Origin: Desulfobacteraceae bacterium
GTDB lineage: Bacteria > Desulfobacterota > Desulfobacteria > Desulfobacterales > JAABRJ01
DNA: 38,310 nucleotides
Reading direction: 5' to 3'
NCBI GenBank assembly: GCA_022340425.1
Contig: JAJDNY010000048.1
Span: 1-38,310, forward strand
Part shown: one piece after another, positions 1 to 6,275 of the stretch
Layout: each line of letters begins with the position of its first letter
How positions within the stretch are numbered: the first letter of the stretch is position 1
Position numbers and translations under genes: made by a program
The notes under the pieces: model-generated
The model's database searches: none
What the model was told of the DNA's origin: nothing
The model's input: the letters and a program-made list of their open reading frames with translations, nothing else

Positions 1-2586
1 GGCCCCGCACCCCAGCTAAAATTGGAAAACGCGGCGCTGCGGCTGGCTGATCTGGCTTTCAGCCTGCCGGAGGCCGGACAGCCGTTTTTCGAACTGCAAG
101 CCGCCGAAGCGCGCGGCGCCAGCTTTGACCTGGACGCCCGACAGCTGGCGGTCGAAAAGCTGGAGATCAGCCGCGGCAGGGCGACGGCGGCCGTGACGGC
201 CGACGGCACGCTGGACCTGCAGCGAATCGTCGGCAGTGGGTCTGCCGGCGGCGCCCCCCAGGACTCACCCGCTGCCGCAGACAGCCGGCCCTGGGCCTTT
301 GGCATCAAGACGATCGCAATCCGGGAGATGGCGCTCGCCTACCGCGACGACCGCCGCACCCCGGCCGTCGCGGCGGAAATTGGCGCCTTCGGGGCCAACC
401 TGGCCCTGGACGGGGGCTTTGCCGCCGGAGAGCCCGAGCTGCGGCTGGAACCCATCGCCGCTGAACTGGCGGATATTCGGCTGTCCGCCGACCAATCCGA
501 CCCGGTGCTGAAGGTGGCCCGCCTGGCGGTTGCGGAGGGCGCCTTTGACCTGGGCGGCCGGGCCTTCACGGCGTCGCGCATCGGCCTTGCGGGCGGGGAG
601 GTCGACCTGGTCCGCGACCGGGAGGGCCAGATCAACCTGGCCCTGCTGCTGGCCGAGCGCGGTGCGGTGGGTCGTGGCGTTGAAGAGGCGGCCCAGGCCG
701 GCACCCCCTGGCAGTTTGCGTCCCAGACCATTGAGCTGTCGGGTTTCGCCGTGGCCATCCGCGACCAGACCGTGAAGCCCGAGGGCGCGCTGATCACCCT
801 CGACCCCCTGAACGTCACCTTGACCGGGGTGGACGGCAAATCCCCGACCGCCTTCGCCGTCGACCTCAAGGTCCGCCAGGGCGGCGCGGTCACGGTCCAG
901 GGCAGCGCCGATCCCTCCAAAAAAACGGTGGGCGCAGACGTCCAGGTGGTGGACCTGGCCCTGCCCCCCTTTCAGCCCTACCTCGATCCCGTCGTGAGGC
1001 TCAACCTGGATTCCGGCACGTTCTCCACCCAGGGCCGGCTGGATTATGCCCCGAGCGCCGAAAAGGGGGAGCTGGCCTACGACGGCGGCTTCGACCTGGC
1101 CAAGCTGGTGCTCACCGAGCCCGGGGTCAAGGACACCTTTCTCGGCTGGCGAAATTTGAAAACCTCCCAGCTCAAATTGCGGCTGAAACCCGATCGGGTC
1201 GAAATCGACGCGCTCAACCTGGTCCGGCCCGTGGGCAAACTGATCATCGCCGAAGACCAGTCCGTCAACGTGGCCACGGTGTTCAAAAAGCCGGAAGGCG
1301 GAGCGCCGCCAGCCGCCACGGCAAAGGGCGGCCAGAAAATCTTTCCAGTCAAAATCCGCAAAATCCGGGTCCAGGAAGGCGACCTGACCTTTGCCGACCT
1401 GAGCCTGGTCATTCCCTTTGCCACCCAGATCCACCGCCTCACGGGGGTGATCATCGGGACCTCCTCGGCCAAGGATGCCCGCGCCCAGGTCGACTTGAAC
1501 GGCCAGGTGGACGAATACGGCACCGCCCGCATCGGGGGTGAAATCAACGTCTTCGACCCCACAGGCTTCACCGACGTCGAGATGCGCTTCAAGAACCTGG
1601 AGATGGCCAACCTGACGCCCTACTCGGGCCAGTTCGCCGGCCGCAAAATCGATTCCGGCAAGCTCTCCCTGGAACTGCTTTACAAGATCGACAACAGCCA
1701 GCTTTTGGGCGACAACCAGATCGTGGTGGACCGTCTCAAGCTGGGAGCCCGGGTGGAGAGCCCCAAGGCGGTCAACCTGCCGCTTGACCTGGCCGTCGCC
1801 CTGCTGGAGGACCGCAACGGGGTGATCGACATCGGCTTGCCGGTCAAGGGCGACCTGAGCAACCCCGAGTTCAGCGTGGGGCACCTGGTCTGGAAGGCAT
1901 TCGTCAACCTGATCACCAAGATCGTCACCTCGCCCTTCAGCGCCCTGGGCGCACTGCTGGGCGGGGAAACCGAAAATCTGGACATCGTGGCTTTCGAACC
2001 CGGCAAAAGCGAGGTGCCGCCGCCGGAGGCGGAGAAGCTGCAGCAGCTGGCCCAGGCCATGCAAAAGCGCCCCCAGCTCAAACTGGTGGTGCAGGGCCGC
2101 TTCAGCCCCCAAAAGGACGGCGAGGCGCTGCAAAACCTGGCGCTGCGCCGCGCCCTGGCCGCCTTCTCCGGCGACCGGGAGCTGGCCCCGGAGGAGGACC
2201 CCGGTCCGGTGGACTACAGCGACCCTGATACCCAACGGCGGCTGGAGAAGATGTTCCGGGAGCGCTTCGGGCGGCAGGCCCTGAAGGACTTCATGGCAGG
2301 CCTTGAGCCCCCGACCGGCAAAGCCCCCGCCGCCGGGCAGGAGGCCGCCCCCGACCCGGGACTGGTTTCCAAGGCGCTTTTCGCCCGCCTGGCGGCCGCG
2401 GAGGCCCTCCCCGAAACCGCCCTGCCCGCTCTCGCGGCCGCCCGGGCCGAGGCCATCGTCGCGCGGCTGACCACCGACGGCGGGATCGCAGCGGACCGCG
2501 TGACCACCAAAAACCCGGAGCCGGCGGGCGAGGAGGCCCCGGTGACCTCCAAGCTAACCCTGGATATCGTCCAGAAACCGTCGTAG
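1..2586 (+). CDS. DUF748/AsmA-like large envelope protein, 5' end missing
   Basis: The reading frame is open from the first base of the window, so the true start lies upstream; the TTG at 22 is only the first start-like codon and has no ribosome site. About 861 residues are visible, ending at TAG 2584-2586. The sequence is built of repeated beta-rich segments typical of DUF748 proteins, which belong to the AsmA-like group of envelope-spanning proteins. Near the C-terminus a stretch with the motif VAFEPGKSE and the following Pro/Glu-rich helix resembles the OmpA-like end seen in this family. Ala/Glu-rich low-complexity sequence follows. No membrane anchor is visible, because it would lie in the missing N-terminus. 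The exact role is unknown; AsmA-like relatives act in envelope assembly or lipid transport. The gene is followed by a good hairpin terminator. Confidence 0.8.
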   Translation, partial: GPAPQLKLENAALRLADLAFSLPEAGQPFFELQAAEARGASFDLDARQLAVEKLEISRGRATAAVTADGTLDLQRIVGSGSAGGAPQDSPAAADSRPWAFGIKTIAIREMALAYRDDRRTPAVAAEIGAFGANLALDGGFAAGEPELRLEPIAAELADIRLSADQSDPVLKVARLAVAEGAFDLGGRAFTASRIGLAGGEVDLVRDREGQINLALLLAERGAVGRGVEEAAQAGTPWQFASQTIELSGFAVAIRDQTVKPEGALITLDPLNVTLTGVDGKSPTAFAVDLKVRQGGAVTVQGSADPSKKTVGADVQVVDLALPPFQPYLDPVVRLNLDSGTFSTQGRLDYAPSAEKGELAYDGGFDLAKLVLTEPGVKDTFLGWRNLKTSQLKLRLKPDRVEIDALNLVRPVGKLIIAEDQSVNVATVFKKPEGGAPPAATAKGGQKIFPVKIRKIRVQEGDLTFADLSLVIPFATQIHRLTGVIIGTSSAKDARAQVDLNGQVDEYGTARIGGEINVFDPTGFTDVEMRFKNLEMANLTPYSGQFAGRKIDSGKLSLELLYKIDNSQLLGDNQIVVDRLKLGARVESPKAVNLPLDLAVALLEDRNGVIDIGLPVKGDLSNPEFSVGHLVWKAFVNLITKIVTSPFSALGALLGGETENLDIVAFEPGKSEVPPPEAEKLQQLAQAMQKRPQLKLVVQGRFSPQKDGEALQNLALRRALAAFSGDRELAPEEDPGPVDYSDPDTQRRLEKMFRERFGRQALKDFMAGLEPPTGKAPAAGQEAAPDPGLVSKALFARLAAAEALPETALPALAAARAEAIVARLTTDGGIAADRVTTKNPEPAGEEAPVTSKLTLDIVQKPS

Positions 2587-2597
2587 GGGAGGCCGCG

Positions 2598-2623
2598 CCC
2601 TGCCACCGGCAGGGATTTTATTT
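2598..2623 (+). terminator. Rho-independent terminator of the DUF748 gene
   Basis: A perfect 7-bp stem (CCCTGCC at 2598-2604 with GGCAGGG at 2608-2614) and an ACC loop are followed by ATTTTATTT. It starts 12 bases after the stop codon of the upstream gene. Confidence 0.7.
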
Positions 2624-2652
2624 GAGCATAAAAAAACCTGGTCCTCTGGGCC

Positions 2653-2676
2653 GGAATTATTTATTCCCGCGACCCT
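2653..2676 (-). repeat. Fragment of the MITE found at 38015-38175 (one terminal arm)
   Basis: Twenty-three of 24 bases match the reverse complement of 38016-38039, the left terminal inverted repeat of the element at the window's right end. Only one arm is present. The rest of the element is absent or replaced, and a 128-bp repeat starts two bases further on. Read as a degraded remnant. Confidence 0.6.
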
Positions 2677-2678
2677 GC

Positions 2679-2806
2679 GCGAGTTCCACAGGGTCCGCCG
2701 GCTGCGAGAAGCGCAGGACAGCCCGAAGGGCCCCGGGACGCAAGCGGTTTTTTTTGGTTCGTTTTCTTGTCCGCACAAGAAAATGAACACAGCCGAATCG
2801 GAATTG
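2679..2806 (+). repeat. 128-bp dispersed intergenic repeat, copy 1
   Basis: Positions 2679-2806 align without gaps to 19531-19658 with about 12 mismatches by eye. The repeat contains a perfect 9-bp hairpin (TTTTCTTGT 2762-2770, CCGC loop, ACAAGAAAA 2775-2783) preceded by a T-run. Weaker similarity continues on the right to about 2885, including a shared CGCACGGCG motif. Both copies lie in intergenic DNA in the same orientation. Spurious Arg/Lys-rich ORFs on the opposite strand are by-products of the repeat. Confidence 0.8.
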
Positions 2807-2916
2807 CCGACTCCCCCCTGCCGCGGGGTCCCCAGCAAAGTCCCTTTCTGAAAAAAAAACGCACGGCGAGGTAGGAGCCTTTTTTCGGTGGTCCCCCAAT
2901 TATTTGCAATCAGCGC

Positions 2917-2944
2917 TTGCTTTTTAAAACGGCTGTGGTATCTT
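2917..2944 (+). promoter_or_regulatory. Candidate sigma70-type promoter for the cold-shock gene
   Basis: TTGCTT at 2917-2922 and TATCTT at 2939-2944 are separated by 16 bases. This predicts transcription from about 2951 and a 5' leader of about 120 bases, long leaders being common for cold-shock mRNAs. Confidence 0.5.
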
Positions 2945-2960
2945 CAGAGCAATCAATAAA

Positions 2961-2983
2961 GGCTCGGCATCAAGTGCCGGGCC
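2961..2983 (+). promoter_or_regulatory. Hairpin in the cold-shock mRNA leader
   Basis: GGCTCGGCA (2961-2969) pairs with TGCCGGGCC (2975-2983) over 9 bp with one G-U pair and a TCAAG loop. It begins about 10 bases after the predicted transcription start. A structured leader near the 5' end is common in csp mRNAs and can affect stability or temperature-dependent translation; the function here is inferred. Confidence 0.45.
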
Positions 2984-3072
2984 GGTTTCGTTCTTAGGGA
3001 AAACTCCATTTGCAAAAGTGGCAGCCTGAAGTTTGAAACTATGAGAATTTTTTGAAAGGAGGGTATGTCACC

Positions 3073-3273
3073 ATGGCAAATGGAACCGTAAAGTGGTTTA
3101 ACGCCAGCAAAGGCTTTGGCTTCATCGAGCAGGAAGACGGCCCGGATGTGTTTGTTCATCATTCGGCCATCAACGCTTCCGGCTTCAAGTCGCTCAACGA
3201 CGGCGACCAAGTGACCTTTGAAGTTCAGCAGGGTCCCAAGGGTCCTTCTGCAGTCAACGTCACCGTAGTCTAA
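3073..3273 (+). CDS. Cold-shock domain protein (CspA family)
   Basis: This is a 66-residue single cold-shock domain that binds single-stranded RNA and DNA and acts as an RNA chaperone. RNP1 is KGFGFI at residues 13-18 and RNP2 is VFVHH at 26-30. The aromatic Trp8 and Phe9 of the binding face are present, and the length is normal for the family. The ATG at 3073 was chosen because GGAGGG (3058-3063) lies 9 bases upstream; an in-frame TTG at 3052 overlaps that ribosome site and is unlikely. The gene is monocistronic, between its own promoter and a strong terminator. Whether it is cold-induced or constitutive cannot be told from sequence. Confidence 0.95.
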   Translation: MANGTVKWFNASKGFGFIEQEDGPDVFVHHSAINASGFKSLNDGDQVTFEVQQGPKGPSAVNVTVV

Positions 3274-3299
3274 GTCCGAGCCGTTAGCGCTAAAAAAAA

Positions 3300-3336
3300 G
3301 GCATTTTCGCCCCTCGGGGCGGGAATGCCTTTTTTA
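3300..3336 (+). terminator. Strong Rho-independent terminator after the cold-shock gene
   Basis: A 14-bp stem (3300-3313 with 3316-3329, two G-U pairs, very short loop) is flanked by an A-run upstream and a T-run downstream (3330-3335). It could also work for leftward transcription. Confidence 0.85.
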
Positions 3337-3383
3337 TTTTCGTCTGCCCGCCCCATCACAGGCGCACATGCCCCCACCGGTGA

Positions 3384-3412
3384 TTGACCCCCGCCCGCGG
3401 GATGCATAAATT
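3384..3412 (+). promoter_or_regulatory. Candidate sigma70-type promoter for the sulfur-carrier/selenoprotein pair
   Basis: TTGACC (3384-3389) and TAAATT (3407-3412) are separated by exactly 17 bases. The predicted start is about 3419, giving a leader of about 55 bases to the ATG at 3474. Confidence 0.55.
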
Positions 3413-3473
3413 TGTTTAACTGTATTCCGCCGCTGCAGGCAACCCGCCCAACGCAAGCCAAAGGAGAGCCAAA

Positions 3474-3710
3474 ATGAACGTCACCGTGAAGTGTTTTGCC
3501 ACCCTGGCCGAAGCCGACAGTTGCGACTACCGTGACAGCACCCCCTACGAACTGCCCGCCGGCGCCGCCGTCAAGGACTTGATGGCGCGGATAAACGTTG
3601 CCGAGGACCAAGTCAAGCTGGTGTTCATCAACGGGAAAAAAGTCGAGCCCAGCGCCCGGCTGGCCGACGGCGACCAGGTGGGACTGTTTCCGCCGGTGGG
3701 GGGGATGTAG
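3474..3710 (+). CDS. MoaD/ThiS family sulfur-carrier protein
   Basis: This is a 78-residue beta-grasp (ubiquitin-like) protein. Members carry a C-terminal thiocarboxylate used to make molybdopterin, thiamine thiazole, cysteine or other sulfur compounds. The N-terminal strand, the central LVFINGKKVE stretch and the terminal LADGDQVGLFPPVGG motif fit the family. AAGGAGAG (3461-3468) lies five bases before the ATG. The protein ends Gly-Gly-Met rather than Gly-Gly, so one residue would have to be removed before activation. It lies 56 bases upstream of the selenoprotein and probably shares its transcript. No E1-like (MoeB/ThiF) or large-subunit gene is nearby, so the recipient pathway is unknown. 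Confidence 0.85.
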   Translation: MNVTVKCFATLAEADSCDYRDSTPYELPAGAAVKDLMARINVAEDQVKLVFINGKKVEPSARLADGDQVGLFPPVGGM

Positions 3711-3766
3711 CCGCCGGATGGCAAGTGCCGGAAATAGCGCGTCAAACCGAGCAGAAGGGCGAAAAA

Positions 3767-4303
3767 ATGGAACAAGACCATCGCAGCGCGCCAAATCCCA
3801 TTGTCACGCTGGCAGACGGCGCCCAGACCCACCTCAGCCGGCTGTGGCAGGACCAGCCGCTGGTCCTCGTCTTTTTGCGGCATTTCGGCTGACCGTTTTG
3901 CCGCGAGCAGGTGGCGCAGTTGCGCCGCGCAAAGCACCGCTTCGACCAGGCCGGCGCCCGGGTTGTGCTGGTGGCCATGGGCACCCCGGCGGAATCCAAC
4001 GTTTTCGCCCGGGAACAGGCAATCCCGTTTGAGATGGTCTGCGATCCGGAGCGAAAGGTGTACCAGGCCTTCGACCTGGAGCAGATCACACCCCGGGGGT
4101 TTCTCAGGCCATCCGTCGCCCTGAAGGGGGTCATGGCCATGGCCAGAGGGCACGGCATCGGTCTCCCGGTGGGGGATGTGCGCCAGCTGCCGGGGGTTTT
4201 CATCATCGACCCCAGCGGCACGATCGTCTTCAGCCACTTCGCCGCCGACCCGGCCGATCACCCGGCGCCGGAGGAGATCCTAACGGCGTTGGCCGCGGTC
4301 TGA
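3767..4303 (+). CDS. Selenocysteine-containing peroxiredoxin-like protein (AhpC-TSA_2 type), TGA read through
   Basis: The frame starts at ATG 3767 (AGAAGGG seven bases upstream) and reaches TAG-free sequence interrupted only by TGA at 3890-3892, then continues in the same frame to TGA 4301-4303. Reading the internal TGA as selenocysteine gives 178 residues, with Sec42 in the motif FLRHFG-U-PFCREQ. This is a UxxC version of the CxxC redox site of peroxiredoxin-like thioredoxin-fold proteins (AhpC-TSA_2, related to SelU/PRXL2). Conserved family features continue after it: the VVLVAMG strand, FLRPS, and the GVFIIDPSGTIVFSH motif close to the C-terminus. Sequence on both sides of the TGA is conserved-looking coding sequence, which argues against a pseudogene. 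A candidate SECIS hairpin lies at the expected distance. Likely a thiol/selenol peroxidase or reductase. Conventional callers would truncate it to start at GTG 3911. Confidence 0.85.
3890..3926 (+). promoter_or_regulatory. Sec-coding TGA with candidate bacterial SECIS hairpin
   Basis: TGA occupies 3890-3892. Downstream, GGCGC (3913-3917) pairs with GCGCC (3922-3926) around an AGTT loop that begins 25 bases after the TGA. Bacterial SECIS hairpins sit immediately downstream of the UGA, with an apical loop roughly 16-37 bases away carrying a G in its first two positions; both criteria are met. The lower stem was not folded computationally. Confidence 0.6.
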
Positions 4304-4311
4304 CCGGACCG

Positions 4312-4328
4312 CGGCGCCACCGGCGCCG
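4312..4328. terminator. GC hairpin between convergent genes
   Basis: A perfect 7-bp stem (CGGCGCC 4312-4318, ACC loop, GGCGCCG 4322-4328) lies between the selenoprotein stop and the end of the leftward DUF2237 gene. There is no T-run, so it may act as a weak bidirectional terminator or simply protect 3' ends. Confidence 0.4.
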
Positions 4329-4334
4329 GAGAGT

Positions 4335-4712
4335 TCAGGAATCCTCATCGGGTGCGGCGTGTTTGACCAGATCGGCCATGGCCACGTGCTGCAGCGCCGC
4401 TTCATGAGTGGCCCGCAGGATCACCGGCGGCGCCACCCCAGCCTCCAGCGCCTCCTGCCAGCGCAGGGCGCACAGGCACCAGCGGTCCCCGGGCTTGAGA
4501 CCCGGAAACCCCAAGCGCGGCTGAGGGGTGCTGAGATCGTTGCCCATGATTTGGGTGATGTGCAAAAACTCGTCCGTCACCCGCACGCAGACCGTATGGG
4601 AACCAACGTCAGTCGGGCCGGTGTGACAGCTGCCGTCGCGAAAAAAGCCGGTCAGCGGCGACAGCGAGCAAGGTTCCAGTTCGGTGCCGAGCACATTTTG
4701 CGCCTTTGTCAT
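4335..4712 (-). CDS. DUF2237 family protein
   Basis: This is a 125-residue soluble protein matching the DUF2237 (COG3651) pattern over its whole length: NVLGTELEPC near the N-terminus, GFFRDGSCHTGPTDVGSHTVC in the middle region, TDEFL, GNDLSTP, FPGLKPGDRWCLCALRW, and EALEAGVAPPVILRATHE. The conserved cysteines (in EPC, GSCHTG and WCLC) suggest a metal- or cofactor-binding or redox role, but no function is established for the family. The start ATG at 4712 is preceded by AAAGGA. It converges with the selenoprotein gene and follows the leftward MFS gene's promoter region without overlap. Confidence 0.85.
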   Translation of the reverse strand: MTKAQNVLGTELEPCSLSPLTGFFRDGSCHTGPTDVGSHTVCVRVTDEFLHITQIMGNDLSTPQPRLGFPGLKPGDRWCLCALRWQEALEAGVAPPVILRATHEAALQHVAMADLVKHAAPDEDS

Positions 4713-4832
4713 ATCCTGGGTCCTTTCCTTCAGCAGTCGGCGGCGGGCGCCGGTCTGGTAAACGTTTCCGCAAAAAGCCGTTTCACTGCGACAACGTAAT
4801 CAGCCCGTGCCCGAAGGCAACAGCTGGGGCCC

Positions 4833-6080
4833 TCACCGTGGCGGGTCCTCCTTCCCAGCCTCCGGGGCCGCCCCCTTCCCTTTCAGAAGCGCCAGCGCCA
4901 GGGGCCCCACCGCGCTTCCCAGGCCCATGACGACAAAGGCCGCACCCCAAGCCAGGGTGGGGGTGCCCTGCAGAAGATCCAGGGCAAGGCCTGTCGCCAG
5001 CGGCCCCAGAAAGGCCGCCGTGAACCCCAGGGTGGAATGCACCGCCAGCGTTGCGCCGCGGCCGCCGGCCGGCGCGCTGGCCACCGCCCCGGCGGTCAGC
5101 GAGGCCGAGTCCCCCAGCACGGCAACCCCGTAGAAAAGCGCCAGAGCCACCACCACCCCATAGGGCAGCGGGGCCGCGAAGCCGACCCCGAAGCCCAGCA
5201 GGGCCGAGACCAGCATGATGGCGACAATGGTCTTGGGCCGCCCCAAGCGCCGGCAGAGCTCGTTTCCGCCGATGCTGGCGGGCAGGCCGATGAGATTCAC
5301 CAGGGCCACCACCTGGGTGGGGCTCAAGCCGGCCGCACCCCCAGGCTGCAACTGGCGGCTGAATGCCAGAAAGGCCACCATCCAGGAGCGCAGGCTGAAG
5401 AGCTCCCACATGTGGGCGGCATAGCCTAGGATGTAGGCCATGGCCTGCCGGCTGCGCAGCACCACCGCCAGACCGGCGGCGAAGCGGGGGGCGGCCAGGT
5501 TCCTGTCCACCCGCCCGGGGGGGGCGCCGAACCCCGCCAACAGCACGCCCGCCAGGGTCAGCAGCCCCGAGGCGGCGAAGGCCCAGCGCCAGCCCAGGGC
5601 CGCGTGAACCTCGCCGGCCAGCAGGTAGGAGAGGCTCGCCCCGACGCTGAAAGATGCCGTGTAGAAGGAGACGTAGCGCGATTGGCGCGGCCCCGCGACA
5701 TGGTCGCTCAGGAGCTTCAGCCCCGGCATGTAGACGCCGGCCAGACTGACCCCGGCCAGAAAGCGGAAAACCAGCGCCGACCAGAAGCCCTCTGCCAGCC
5801 AGGCAAAGCCCAGCGCGGCCGCGACCCCGGTGAGCAGCCCGAAAAGCAGGATCCCGCGGGCGTCACGCCGGTCGGTCAGGACGGTCAAAAGCGGCACCGC
5901 GAGCACATAGGCCCCGTAGTAGACCGCGCTCAACCAGCCGGCCTGGACGTTGCTCAAGCCCCAGGCCTCGAGAAAAAAGGGCAGCAGCGCGGCAAAGGTC
6001 GCCAGCCCCGCCAGCCCGAGGATTTCCACCCCGCAAAGCAGCAGGGTCACCCCCAGCGGCGCTCTGGGCTCATCTGGCAT
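4833..6080 (-). CDS. MFS transporter
   Basis: This is a 415-residue protein with about 12 hydrophobic segments. The loop between segments 2 and 3 carries LLTVLTDRRDARGILLFG, the MFS signature region, and the segment 4-5 region FRFLAGVSLAGVYMPGLKLL is typical of drug/metabolite MFS carriers. The ATG at 6080 is preferred over a TTG at 6107, because the extra nine residues are Arg-rich and have no ribosome site. Substrate cannot be assigned. It is transcribed leftward; a short gap separates it from the orphan membrane protein upstream. Confidence 0.85.
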   Translation of the reverse strand: MPDEPRAPLGVTLLLCGVEILGLAGLATFAALLPFFLEAWGLSNVQAGWLSAVYYGAYVLAVPLLTVLTDRRDARGILLFGLLTGVAAALGFAWLAEGFWSALVFRFLAGVSLAGVYMPGLKLLSDHVAGPRQSRYVSFYTASFSVGASLSYLLAGEVHAALGWRWAFAASGLLTLAGVLLAGFGAPPGRVDRNLAAPRFAAGLAVVLRSRQAMAYILGYAAHMWELFSLRSWMVAFLAFSRQLQPGGAAGLSPTQVVALVNLIGLPASIGGNELCRRLGRPKTIVAIMLVSALLGFGVGFAAPLPYGVVVALALFYGVAVLGDSASLTAGAVASAPAGGRGATLAVHSTLGFTAAFLGPLATGLALDLLQGTPTLAWGAAFVVMGLGSAVGPLALALLKGKGAAPEAGKEDPPR

Positions 6081-6275
6081 GGCCGCCCGGCCCCGGCGTG
6101 AGGTCAAAGAGGTCGCTGGGTGACCTACGCCTGGTTTTGGGGGGAAATATCGGCCTCCGGAAAGATGAGCTTGGCCCCGGTGGGAGCCCGAAAGGTGCTA
6201 GCGAGCATTGGGAGAGGGGCTTTGAGAATTTTGGGAATATCATCGCAGTTGTCGCTGGACTGGCTATTTGTTGAT

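Noticed and set aside
265-2235. A long leftward open frame of about 650 codons
   Set aside because: It is antisense to the DUF748 gene, His/Gln/Val-rich, without motifs or a ribosome site.
2584-2676. A complete second MITE running from the DUF748 stop codon (TAGGGG) to the fragment at 2653-2676
   Set aside because: Only the right arm matches. The sequence after TAGGGG is unrelated to the other arm and contains an ordinary terminator.
3911-4303. A 130-residue peroxiredoxin fragment starting at GTG 3911
   Set aside because: It lacks the active site, and the family's N-terminal part is encoded in the same frame upstream of a TGA. Selenocysteine readthrough explains both parts.
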